Assembly (NCBI GenBank): GCA_937958675.1
Contig: CALGND010000123.1
Location: 1 to 48,419 of the forward strand
DNA: 48,419 nucleotides
Origin: an uncultured Granulosicoccaceae bacterium
GTDB lineage: Bacteria > Pseudomonadota > Gammaproteobacteria > Granulosicoccales > Granulosicoccaceae
Direction: 5' to 3'
Position numbers and translations under genes: made by a program. Positions 34,612-42,973 of the stretch are shown one piece after another (position 1 is the first letter of the stretch; every line of letters begins with the position of its first letter). The notes under the pieces were generated by a model. That model was not told the DNA's origin and did not search any database. It saw only the letters and a list, made by a program, of their open reading frames with translations.

Positions 34612-35604
34612 ATGACTTTCAATGCACTAGTAGTAGAAAAAAACGAAGACGGCAAAACCAGCGCATCGGTACAGAGCATCACCGAAGCGCAACTACCCGA
34701 AGGCGAGGTATTGGTGTCTGTTGACTACTCAACAGTTAATTACAAGGACGGCTTATGTATTGGGCCTGGGGGAGGCTTAGTTAGAAACTACCCACATGTA
34801 CCCGGCATCGACTTTGCTGGCACGGTTAAAGACTCGAGCGATAAGCGATACAAATCGGGCGACAAAGTGGTGTTGACTGGCTGGCGTGTAGGCGAAGCGC
34901 AATGGGGTGGCTACGCTCAAAAAGCAAGGGTTAAAGCTGATCACCTCGTACCACTGCCAGCCTCACTAGACACTCGTCAAGCAATGGCCGTTGGCACTGC
35001 CGGCGTTGCTGCGGCCCTTGCCGTTATGGCACTTGAAAAACAGGGTATGCAATCAGCTGATGGACCTGTGTTAGTCACAGGCGCAACCGGCGGTGTTGGT
35101 TCCGTCGCCACCGCAATGTTGGCTAGCAAAGGTTATGACGTATCAGCGGTTACTGGCAAAGCCGATGCAGCTGATTATTTAAAAAATTTAGGCGCTAATA
35201 CGATTGTCGATCGAAACGAGCTTAACGAAGTAGTCAAGAGACCACTAGAAGCGGAAACTTGGGCCGGTTGCGTCGATGCTGTTGGTGGCGAAATGCTAGC
35301 CCGGGTGCTCGGACAATTGAAGTACGGAGCAAGTGCTGCGGCCGTTGGCCTTGCTGGTGGTGCAGGTTTGCCAGCTACAGTAATCCCGTTTCTACTGCGC
35401 GGCGTAAACCTACTCGGTATCGATAGTGTGGTTCAGCCTTACGACAATCGCTTAGAAGCATGGAATGAAATTGCTGCTCATTTGCCTATGAAGCAACTCG
35501 ACAGCATGATTGAAATGGCAACCCTATCTGACCTACCTAAACTCGGCAAAGCCATTCTCAAAGGCGAAACAAAAGGACGCATAGTAATAGATGTTAATGC
35601 TTAG
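34612..35604 (+). CDS. acuI: Quinone-oxidoreductase-family acryloyl-CoA reductase (AcuI/YhdH type)
   Basis: A zinc-free medium-chain dehydrogenase/reductase that likely uses NADPH to reduce acryloyl-CoA, a toxic intermediate in propionate and DMSP metabolism. The 330 residues show YSTVNYKDGLCIGPGG, the nucleotide-binding VTGATGGVGSVATAML, and the C-terminal KGETKGRIVIDV typical of the YhdH/AcuI group. It lies 55 bp after gloB and may be co-transcribed. No DMSP lyase gene is present, so general electrophile detoxification beside the glyoxalases is as likely as DMSP use. Confidence 0.85.
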   Translation: MTFNALVVEKNEDGKTSASVQSITEAQLPEGEVLVSVDYSTVNYKDGLCIGPGGGLVRNYPHVPGIDFAGTVKDSSDKRYKSGDKVVLTGWRVGEAQWGGYAQKARVKADHLVPLPASLDTRQAMAVGTAGVAAALAVMALEKQGMQSADGPVLVTGATGGVGSVATAMLASKGYDVSAVTGKADAADYLKNLGANTIVDRNELNEVVKRPLEAETWAGCVDAVGGEMLARVLGQLKYGASAAAVGLAGGAGLPATVIPFLLRGVNLLGIDSVVQPYDNRLEAWNEIAAHLPMKQLDSMIEMATLSDLPKLGKAILKGETKGRIVIDVNA

Positions 35605-35680
35605 TCCCACACGTTAATGCAAATCGGGCAACTATGTACACAAACGATAAGGTTTTTACACAAAAAAAGAAGGAGCATCG

Positions 35681-35806
35681 TTGCTGTATAAAGCGGGACT
35701 TCCCTGCGAGTCACAGCTAGGCGAACAATCAGTTACTGCACCTAATACCGACATCGCCGTCGTTCTGTGCGCGGCGATTATCAATCAACAAGCAAACCAG
35801 CATTAA
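35681..35806 (+). CDS. Possible small ORF with strong ribosome binding site
   Basis: A 41-codon frame begins TTG CTG TAT AAA GCG and ends at a TAA at 35804. AAGGAG ends five bases before the TTG, a near-ideal site in a region otherwise without genes. The product would start MLYKAGLPCESQLGEQ and contain two cysteines and a short hydrophobic stretch (IAVVLCAAII). No family is recognised and the start codon is not ATG, so this may be chance. Confidence 0.25.
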   Translation: MLYKAGLPCESQLGEQSVTAPNTDIAVVLCAAIINQQANQH

Positions 35807-35923
35807 AGACTTGCACCTGCGCATTCAAGCTGGTCCAAAATTTACCAACCCGCACAATATTACGGTTAGATCGGGCGTTATAAATGACACATTTATGTAT
35901 CGTGACAGCTATGATATTGAGAC

Positions 35924-35956
35924 ATATAGGGTCACAAAGTGACTTTCCCCCTATAT
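35924..35956 (+). promoter_or_regulatory. Nested inverted repeat upstream of the orphan regulator-like gene
   Basis: ATATAGG (35924-35930) pairs with CCTATAT (35950-35956), and inside it GTCAC pairs with GTGAC around an AAA loop. The result is a 12-bp stem with a 6-base bulge (tttccc). It lies 141 bp before the ATG at 36098. An operator or RNA structure are both possible. Confidence 0.4.
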
Positions 35957-36097
35957 TTAACAGCTTATTAATTAACAGGGCTCGGATATGATGTCTTAAC
36001 GCCTCATTTTTTTATCGGGTGGACCGAAAGCGCAGTCTACACCGATGTATTTAATGGATCTATTCACTCTTAAGATAAGAAACGAGAAGGCCAACCT

Positions 36098-36586
36098 ATG
36101 AACCAATCACCAGAGGAACAAGAAATCCTTAACGCCATTGATCAAGTCAAAGCGCACCGAATCTTCAATCGCTCGCCACTCATGTGCGCATTCCTTAGTT
36201 ACGTTGCCTTGGAAACCATACAAGGTAGGGAGTCGAGAATTAGCGCCTACTCCGTTGCTGTAGATGCGCTTGGCAAACCCACTGATTTCGATCCACAAAT
36301 GGATCCTTCCGTCAGAGTGTTGGCAAAGCGGCTACGCGATTCTTTGACTCGGTATTATAATGAAGCAACCGATTACAAGTTATGCGTCGTGTTGAAACCT
36401 GGCTCTTACGTGCCGAGTTTTCGTCGCACAGAGCCGTGCTCAGACTCAACAATAGCGAGCAACGCTTCTAGCGATATAGAAGCCGCAGGCGGTATGGCTT
36501 GGACACCACCTGTAGTGTTTTATCGTCCCGACGACGCAGAACCCAGCGCTATTACACAAAAAAAAGACTGCGTAGCGACTACCTAA
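36098..36586 (+). CDS. Stand-alone regulator-like domain protein, unknown function
   Basis: A 162-residue protein. Residues 1-110 resemble the N-terminal domain found in front of adenylate cyclase or TPR modules in other bacteria, with SPLMCAFLSYVALETIQGRESRISAYSVAVDALG, DFDPQMDPSVRVLAKRLRDSLTRYY and VLKPGSYVPSF. That domain is thought to be helical and may bind DNA, but here no effector domain follows, only a low-complexity tail. GAGAAGG lies upstream of the ATG. It converges on pyruvate carboxylase with a 24-bp gap. The role is unknown; a transcription regulator is a guess. Confidence 0.65.
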   Translation: MNQSPEEQEILNAIDQVKAHRIFNRSPLMCAFLSYVALETIQGRESRISAYSVAVDALGKPTDFDPQMDPSVRVLAKRLRDSLTRYYNEATDYKLCVVLKPGSYVPSFRRTEPCSDSTIASNASSDIEAAGGMAWTPPVVFYRPDDAEPSAITQKKDCVATT

Positions 36587-36600
36587 CTACGTATTTTTTT
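36570..36600 (+). terminator. Intrinsic terminator overlapping the orphan gene stop codon
   Basis: CGTAG (36571-36575) pairs with CTACG (36587-36591), with an extra G-T pair outside, followed by TATTTTTTT. The stem is short but the T-run is strong. The stop codon lies in the loop. Confidence 0.5.
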
Positions 36601-36610
36601 AAAGGCTACT

Positions 36611-39600
36611 CTATGCATCAGTCGCGTCAGAGCCGCTCAACCTGATTAGTAAATCTTTTGCATCAATTTGGTCGCCAGCGGCGACCATCATCTCAGCGAC
36701 TTCACCATCGGCTTCTGCATAGATAGCTGTTTCCATCTTCATCGCTTCAATGGAAAGCAGCACATCTCCCACAGCCACTTTCTGGCCTGGCTTTACACTA
36801 ATAGTGGAAATCACACCGGGCATTGGCGCGCCCACTTCGAGCTTATTTCCAGCCTCAGCTTTGGCTCGCACCTGGCTATTTACAGCACCATGAATCCTGT
36901 CAGGCACCTGAATCGAACGGGGCTGGCCATTAAGTTCGAAAAATACACGGACCATGCCTTTGTCGTTAACCTCACCCACCGCCACGCATCTGACTACAAG
37001 TGTCTTTCCTTGTTCAATATCAACAAACACTTCTTGACCTACTTTTAAGCCATAAAAATAGACTGACGTAGGCAGCACGCTGGTTGGACCATACTCATCC
37101 TGAGCAGTCATGAAATCGGTAAACACTTTGGGATACATCATGTAGGAAGCCAGCTGCTGATCACTCAGCTTGCGATCCATTGTCTCCTCAAGCGATTGCT
37201 TTTCGGCGTCAAGATCGATCGCTGCCATCGCGGCACCCGCGCGTTGCTCAAGCGGCTTCTCGCCTTTTAATACCTTCGCCTGTATTGCTTTGGGAAAGCC
37301 TCCTGGTACTTGGCTAAGTTCGCCGCGCATCATCGATACGACTGAATCCGGGAAGGCAATTTCTTTATCGGAGTTTTCAACGTCTTCGACGGTGAGATCT
37401 TGGCTCACCATCATTAAGGCCATATCACCCACGACCTTAGAAGATGGTGTGACCTTAACAATATCGCCAAACATATCATTAACATCTGAATATGTTTTTG
37501 CCACTACATGCCACTTAGAGGCTAATCCTAGTGAGTTAGCTTGTTCTTTTAAGTTTGTAAACTGCCCACCTGGCATCTCGTGTAAATATACCTCAGAGGC
37601 GGGGCTCTTTAAATCGCTTTCAAATGCAGCATATTGATTACGCACGGATTCCCAATAAAACGAAATCCGCCGAATAGCGTCGGCGTCTAAACCAGGATCG
37701 CGTTCGCTCGAGCTTAACGCTGCCGCGATTGAACCCAAGCACGGTTGCGATGTGCCACCTGAAAAAGCATCCATTGCGCCGTCAACAGCATCAACACCTG
37801 CTTCCACAGCAGCTAAAACAGTTGCTGCCGCAATACCAGAAGTATCATGCGTGTGAAAGTGAACCGGCAAGCCTACCTCTTTGCGTAATGTTGAAAACAG
37901 TTTAGTGGCAGCGGCAGGCTTCATAACACCTGCCATATCCTTGATAGCGATAATATGTGCGCCCGCTTTTTCAAGTTCCTCTGCCAACTTGAGGTAGTAA
38001 CTTAGGTCGTATTTAGTCTGATTTTTATCCAACATATCGCCGGTATAACAAATTGTTGCTTCGCACAACTTGTTTTCCTCTAGCACGGTGTCCATTGTCA
38101 CGCGCATGTTGTCCACCCAATTGAAGCAATCAAACACACGAAATAAATCGATACCAGCGCTTGATGCTTGCCGAACAAAGTGCTTAACGACATTATCCGG
38201 GTAGTTGGTATAACCAACGCCATTGGCACCACGCGCTAACATTTGCAGCAACATATTGGGCGCTCGCTCACGAATCATGGCTAGACGTTCCCAGGGGTCT
38301 TCAGTGAGGAATCGCATGCTCACATCAAAGGTTGCCCCGCCCCAGCACTCAAGCGATAACAGTTCGGGCAAAGCTTTAGCATATGCACCAGCAACGTTTG
38401 CGATGTCATAAGTACGCATGCGAGTAGCCAGCAGTGACTGAGGACCATCTCGCATCGTGGTGTCAGTCATTAATACGGCTTGTTGTTCCCGCATCCAGCT
38501 GGCAAATGCCTTTGGCCCATCATTTTCCAATTGTTGTTTGCGCCCAGGCTGCACCGCATTATCAAACCAAGGAGCTACAGGGGCCGCGATATCAGCACGC
38601 GGACGAGCTCGGTTTCTAACATCAGGATGGCCGTTTACTGTGACGTCCGCCATAAACGATAGCAGCTTGGTCGCCCTATCCTTACGTTTTACCTGCTCAA
38701 AGAGCTCTGGCGTATTGTCGATAAATTTAGTGGTGTAGCTGTTGTCTAAAAATTTTGGATGCCCAATTACATTTTCAAGAAACGTAAGGTTGGTAGCAAC
38801 ACCTCTAATTCGAAACTCACGCAGCGCACGATCCATTCGATGTATCACCTCATCAGGCGTTGCCGCCCAAGCGGTCACCTTTTCAAGTAATGGATCGTAA
38901 AATCGATTTATGACAGCGCCTGAGTAAGCGGTACCGCCATCAAGGCGAATACCAAAACCCGCCGCACCACGGTATGCGGTTATGCGACCATAGTCGGGGA
39001 CAAAATTCTGCTCTGGATCTTCAGTGGTAATGCGGCATTGCATCGCATGACCATTGAGTTTGATATGTTCCTGCGCCGGCACACCCGATTCAGGCGTACC
39101 AATCGTTTCACCTTCCACCAAATGTATTTGCGCTTTGATGATATCAATACCAGTGACTTGCTCAGTGACGGTGTGTTCCACTTGCACACGTGGGTTTACC
39201 TCGATAAAGTAAAACGCTCCAGTGTCCATGTTCATCAGAAACTCAACCGTTCCCGCACCTACGTATTGAGTACCATTGGCTATCTGCAACGCATAGTTAG
39301 CCACTTCTTGGCGTTGCGCGGCATCCAAATACGGCGCCGGAGCTCGCTCAACTACTTTTTGATTACGCCGTTGTACCGTGCAGTCACGTTCAAATAAATG
39401 AACTGCATTGCCGTGGGTGTCACCTAAAATTTGTGCTTCCACATGCCGGGCACGCTCGACGAGCTTTTCAAGAAATATTTCATCTTTGCCAAAGGCGGCT
39501 TTCGCCTCTCGCTTGGCTTCAACCACTTCGGTATCAAGATCAGACTCGTTGCGTATTACACGCATACCTCGGCCGCCACCGCCCCAAGAGGCTTTAAGCA

Positions 39601-40090
39601 TAATGGGGTACCCAATTTCAGCTGCCATTTTTTTTATCTGATCAAGATCATCGGGCAACGGCTCTGTTGCTGGCACTACCGGCACTTCCAGTTTTTGAGC
39701 AAGGTTTCTGGCTGCGACCTTATTACCCAGCGATCGCATCGTTTCCGCTCGTGGGCCAATAAACAGCACACCGGCCTCATTACAGGCATCAACAAATTCC
39801 GGGCTTTCTGATAACAAGCCGTAGCCTGGATGGATCGCGTCAGCACCTGAAAGCTTAGCTACCCGCAACACCTCTTCAATTGACAAGTAGGATTCAATTG
39901 GCCCCATAGGCTCATCCAAATGCGGACCTTTACCTATCTGGTAAGCCTCATCGGCTTTAAACCGGTGCAGCGCTAGTTTGTCCTCTTCAGCCCAAATTGC
40001 GACGGTTTTGATACCAAGCTCATTTGCCGCTCTGAATACACGAATCGCGATTTCGGAACGATTGGCGACTAAAATCTTTTTTATTGGCAC
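36611..40090 (-). CDS. pyc: Pyruvate carboxylase
   Basis: ATP-dependent carboxylation of pyruvate to oxaloacetate, an anaplerotic reaction. The 1159-residue single chain has a biotin carboxylase domain (about 1-450; WGGGGRGMRVI, EVNPRVQVEHTVTE), a carboxyltransferase domain (about 530-830; DTTMRDGPQSLLATR, IKDMAGVMKP, VHFHTHDTSGIA) and a C-terminal biotinyl domain with EAMKMETA, biotinylated at Lys1118. A single-chain enzyme differs from the two-subunit form of Pseudomonas. It lies downstream of ytoQ with a 244-bp gap containing overlapping hairpins. Confidence 0.97.
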   Translation of the reverse strand: MPIKKILVANRSEIAIRVFRAANELGIKTVAIWAEEDKLALHRFKADEAYQIGKGPHLDEPMGPIESYLSIEEVLRVAKLSGADAIHPGYGLLSESPEFVDACNEAGVLFIGPRAETMRSLGNKVAARNLAQKLEVPVVPATEPLPDDLDQIKKMAAEIGYPIMLKASWGGGGRGMRVIRNESDLDTEVVEAKREAKAAFGKDEIFLEKLVERARHVEAQILGDTHGNAVHLFERDCTVQRRNQKVVERAPAPYLDAAQRQEVANYALQIANGTQYVGAGTVEFLMNMDTGAFYFIEVNPRVQVEHTVTEQVTGIDIIKAQIHLVEGETIGTPESGVPAQEHIKLNGHAMQCRITTEDPEQNFVPDYGRITAYRGAAGFGIRLDGGTAYSGAVINRFYDPLLEKVTAWAATPDEVIHRMDRALREFRIRGVATNLTFLENVIGHPKFLDNSYTTKFIDNTPELFEQVKRKDRATKLLSFMADVTVNGHPDVRNRARPRADIAAPVAPWFDNAVQPGRKQQLENDGPKAFASWMREQQAVLMTDTTMRDGPQSLLATRMRTYDIANVAGAYAKALPELLSLECWGGATFDVSMRFLTEDPWERLAMIRERAPNMLLQMLARGANGVGYTNYPDNVVKHFVRQASSAGIDLFRVFDCFNWVDNMRVTMDTVLEENKLCEATICYTGDMLDKNQTKYDLSYYLKLAEELEKAGAHIIAIKDMAGVMKPAAATKLFSTLRKEVGLPVHFHTHDTSGIAAATVLAAVEAGVDAVDGAMDAFSGGTSQPCLGSIAAALSSSERDPGLDADAIRRISFYWESVRNQYAAFESDLKSPASEVYLHEMPGGQFTNLKEQANSLGLASKWHVVAKTYSDVNDMFGDIVKVTPSSKVVGDMALMMVSQDLTVEDVENSDKEIAFPDSVVSMMRGELSQVPGGFPKAIQAKVLKGEKPLEQRAGAAMAAIDLDAEKQSLEETMDRKLSDQQLASYMMYPKVFTDFMTAQDEYGPTSVLPTSVYFYGLKVGQEVFVDIEQGKTLVVRCVAVGEVNDKGMVRVFFELNGQPRSIQVPDRIHGAVNSQVRAKAEAGNKLEVGAPMPGVISTISVKPGQKVAVGDVLLSIEAMKMETAIYAEADGEVAEMMVAAGDQIDAKDLLIRLSGSDATDA

Positions 40091-40208
40091 AGTGCTAAAC
40101 CGGGTTTTTGGTAGTAGATTGAGATTTTACCAGCCTAGGCCTGCTAGCGCAGTGAAGCTAGTGATACAAACTATTGCAATCGCGCGAACGCTACTCCGAC
40201 TTAGCTAA

Positions 40209-40241
40209 TTGGGCAAAAACAGCCCAACAGAGCTGTTTTGC
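40209..40241 (-). promoter_or_regulatory. Two mutually exclusive hairpins in the pyc leader
   Basis: TTGGGC (40209-40214) can pair with GCCCAA (40222-40227) in one hairpin. A second, 10-bp hairpin pairs 40213-40223 with 40232-40241 with one bulged A. They share bases and cannot form together. Both lie about 120-150 bp upstream of the pyc start. No U-tract follows on the minus strand, so this is not a standard terminator/antiterminator. Confidence 0.4.
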
Positions 40242-40334
40242 AGATATAGCCTATTGCACCGCTTTAAACGAAGCTTCGATCATTGCTTGATCGCGCAGGG
40301 ATACGCTGACTTGTCACTCTCCAGTGGCTTTAGA

Positions 40335-40784
40335 TCACTTTTTTTGTATTACGTAAGTGAGTATTTCTACCACTTGTTCTGCCGTTTGAGCCCAAGCCAT
40401 TGCAGAAGCATCAACTTCTTTAAGCGGATGTATAATGTCGGCATCGTGTAGTGTTATGTAGGGTTTACCCAACGCTGCACATTGACCAGCATCAAATGCT
40501 GCGTTCCACTGTTTATACTTTTCCCCAAATCGCACCACCGCAATATCGCACCGCTGAATTAACGACTGCGTGCGAATACTATTAACTTTTGATGATTTGT
40601 GATCACGCCAAAACTGCTGCTCTTCTGCGCCGAGCAAATCGCCCGCGGCATCACTAGCGTCGTGATCGGTGACGGCCGACGTAAAAGTAACGGGGAGCCC
40701 GGCTTTCTGAGCGCCGTTTTCAATCGTCAAGCGCCAGTCGCTGTGGATTTCTCCAGAGAGATAAACATTCCAAGTCAAAGGCAT
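40335..40784 (-). CDS. YtoQ family protein
   Basis: A 149-residue cytosolic protein matching the YtoQ family (WNVYLSGEIHSDWR at the start, SSKVNSIRTQSLIQRCDIAVVRFGEKYKQWNAAFDAGQCAALGKP as two consecutive conserved segments). The fold resembles nucleoside 2-deoxyribosyltransferase-like proteins, but the function is unknown. The ATG at 40784 places the conserved WNVYLSGEIH near the N-terminus; an earlier start at 40814 adds 10 residues without support. It is upstream of pyc on the same strand. Confidence 0.8.
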   Translation of the reverse strand: MPLTWNVYLSGEIHSDWRLTIENGAQKAGLPVTFTSAVTDHDASDAAGDLLGAEEQQFWRDHKSSKVNSIRTQSLIQRCDIAVVRFGEKYKQWNAAFDAGQCAALGKPYITLHDADIIHPLKEVDASAMAWAQTAEQVVEILTYVIQKK

Positions 40785-40901
40785 GGTAAAACCCAGTAAG
40801 TTAAGAATGCGCATTATCGTACATCTAGGCGCATATACGCAATGATGTCGAACTATTTGCCTAAAACAGCGCTTATCTAGAACAATTGAGATGAGATCAA
40901 T

Positions 40902-42389
40902 ATGAATACGAGGCTTTTTGTCTTATCACTCGCGATGATAACCGCAGGCTTTCTTAATGCCTGCAACAAAGATGCGTCAACCACAATCGTGTCGGAAAAG
41001 CCTGCCAGCGAAAATGTCGGTACCACCGGCCAATTACAAGCTCAGCCCAGCACGATAAACATACGTACACGTATACGATTATCTGATATTCAATCGCTAA
41101 TTGAATCAGAACTGCCTGCCAAGCAAAGTGGCACCGGTGAGCAACGCCAGTGCAAACGCGTGTTGGGTATCAAGCTATGCGGTACCGCGCAGTGGCTATA
41201 CAATGTTAAGCGCGGTGCCGTTACTACTCTGGCAGCCGGTGATGATCGTTTAGAGCTGCAAATCCCACTTTCGTTTAGCGGTAATGCCGGCATACAAGGC
41301 GATGTCGCAAAAGCACTAAAGCTAGGAAAACTCGACTTTGATGGCGCCTTGTTGGGCAAAGTGAAGCTGGGCCTCGACTTAGACCAACAATGGTGCCCCG
41401 TCATAAAAACGCAGGTCGAGTACCAATGGCAAAAAAAACCAGAAGTTGAATGGATTGCTGGCCTGGATATGGATTTAAGCGATCAGTTAGATAAAGCGAT
41501 TAAAAAACAACTCGACAGCCTTGATGACAAGCTCAAAGATTCCATTGATTGCGAAGAATTCAAAACCAATATTGCCGAGCATTGGCGCAACTATACATTC
41601 CCGATATCGGTAACAGATACCGACACCATGCACCTGAATTTGCAGCCTGTCAGTTTCGCGTTTTCGGGCATGCACACAAGCGATGAGTTTGCCGGTGTAA
41701 GCTTTACCCTCGTTGCCAACACACTTCTGGAAAGTAGCCCCGTAGAGCAAACACAAGAAGCGTTACCGCCACTGGAGCGCATTCAATACAAGCCTGGCCA
41801 AAGTGTATTCGAATTTCTAATACGAAGTAATTACGACCAACTGGCACAAATTGCTAAACCCGTTGTAGTAAACAAAACTTTCAGCAACGATAGCGCTGCT
41901 GGCAAGGTTGATGTCACGATCAACAATCTTGAGCTTAGCGGCAACAACGAGGGCATCACTCTGAAACTCGAATTTGATGTCAAACTACCCGCCCGTCGTG
42001 ATTTATCAAAAGGCGAAGTTTACTTAACCGGCTCCCCTGAGGTCGATCTACTTAGTCAACAAATCAGCCTAACTAATATTCGATTATCTAAAGTACTCGA
42101 CAGCAAAATGTGGAACGCCGTTGCTTCCTTGTTTGAAGGCAAAATCATTAAAGCAATCGAAGAGCAAACCTTATGGGATGTTCACGAACAAATAGAAGAA
42201 CTGGAAGCCCAGCTGCTGACTCAGCTCAACGACCCATCGAAAACACAGGGCTTAGAAATAAGTGCACAAACTCTACAAATAGAGCTTAAGCAGTTACTAC
42301 CAGAGCAAAGCGCCTTGGCTGCACTGCTCAGTGTCGAAACCGATATGGATATTGTTATCCCAGATACCGTTTTGATAAAGCAACGATAG
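40902..42389 (+). CDS. DUF4403-family lipoprotein
   Basis: A 495-residue lipoprotein with lipobox LNAC (Cys21). The mature part fits the DUF4403 pattern, with repeated beta-rich halves related to lipid-binding tubular folds: INIRTRIRLSDIQSLIESELP near the start, LLGKVKLGLDLDQQWCP, and a second half containing FEFLIRSNYDQLAQIAKPVVVNKTF. An envelope lipid-handling role is a guess. The 3' end overlaps the convergent DUF1415 gene by 35 bases. GAGATGAGAT precedes the ATG. Confidence 0.75.
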   Translation: MNTRLFVLSLAMITAGFLNACNKDASTTIVSEKPASENVGTTGQLQAQPSTINIRTRIRLSDIQSLIESELPAKQSGTGEQRQCKRVLGIKLCGTAQWLYNVKRGAVTTLAAGDDRLELQIPLSFSGNAGIQGDVAKALKLGKLDFDGALLGKVKLGLDLDQQWCPVIKTQVEYQWQKKPEVEWIAGLDMDLSDQLDKAIKKQLDSLDDKLKDSIDCEEFKTNIAEHWRNYTFPISVTDTDTMHLNLQPVSFAFSGMHTSDEFAGVSFTLVANTLLESSPVEQTQEALPPLERIQYKPGQSVFEFLIRSNYDQLAQIAKPVVVNKTFSNDSAAGKVDVTINNLELSGNNEGITLKLEFDVKLPARRDLSKGEVYLTGSPEVDLLSQQISLTNIRLSKVLDSKMWNAVASLFEGKIIKAIEEQTLWDVHEQIEELEAQLLTQLNDPSKTQGLEISAQTLQIELKQLLPEQSALAALLSVETDMDIVIPDTVLIKQR

Positions 42390-42903
42390 CCTCCAAGCCC
42401 ATTTTTTCGAGTGTTGCTATGTTGCGCGTCGCGAGCGTGTCTAGATGAGGGTAATGATCAACTCCGCGGGTCACCGAAGTTTCTTGTAGTAAATGGAGAA
42501 TCGGATACGGCGAGCGATTGCTGTAATTGGCAGGGTCACTCTCGTCAGAGCCATCGAAAATGTACCGTGGATGAAAGCTAGCGAGCTGCACCTGTGCATC
42601 GAGCTTTTGTAGCACTAGCAACTCTTCCGCCAACGCCAGCAAATCCAGATAATCGTCAAAGTCATCAAAACCGACAGGGAGGACTAACAATGTGGTGCTG
42701 TCGCCACCTACTGCCAATACGCCTTCCGCCTCCTCTATTAGCGCCGCCAGCACGCCTTGTATATCAGTAGCCATGCAAATTTGCGTTTTAAGCTCACCAC
42801 TACTCCTAACCTTTGGCGCAAATGGGCACAGCTCTAGGCCAATGACCATGGTTTCAACCCAGGTATTGACATTGGATCGAATAGTGTCGTGAGTGGCTTG
42901 CAT
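42355..42903 (-). CDS. DUF1415-family protein
   Basis: A 182-residue cytosolic protein with the DUF1415 markers VETMVIGLELCPFAP, ASFHPRYIFDG and NRSPYPILHLLQETSVTRGVD. The Cys in LCPFAP and the HPRY segment are the most conserved positions I can see. Its biochemical role is unknown. It is divergent from dapC, whose promoter region overlaps its 5' end, and overlaps the DUF4403 gene at the 3' end. Confidence 0.82.
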   Translation of the reverse strand: MQATHDTIRSNVNTWVETMVIGLELCPFAPKVRSSGELKTQICMATDIQGVLAALIEEAEGVLAVGGDSTTLLVLPVGFDDFDDYLDLLALAEELLVLQKLDAQVQLASFHPRYIFDGSDESDPANYSNRSPYPILHLLQETSVTRGVDHYPHLDTLATRNIATLEKMGLEAIVALSKRYLG

Positions 42904-42942
42904 AGGTCAGGTGATGCAGGGTTATTTGGTTCAATTTGGACG

Positions 42943-42948
42943 TATAAT
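42943..42948 (+). promoter_or_regulatory. Perfect -10 element upstream of dapC
   Basis: TATAAT at 42943-42948 would start transcription near 42955, giving a leader of about 19 bases that contains AAGG. The -35 region is poor (ttattt at 15-base spacing). Confidence 0.45.
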
Positions 42949-42973
42949 AGCCTCTGACAAGGCATACATCACC

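Larger units (their letters stand above)
35605..36097 (+). promoter_or_regulatory. Structured non-coding region upstream of the orphan regulator-like gene
   Basis: This 493-bp region holds a possible 41-codon ORF (35681-35806), a hairpin atcgccg/cggcgat at 35753-35778 and a bulged hairpin at 35924-35956. The last two are unlike coding sequence. No convincing -35/-10 pair was found, though the stretch 35950-36000 is AT-rich and is the likely promoter area. Confidence 0.45.
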
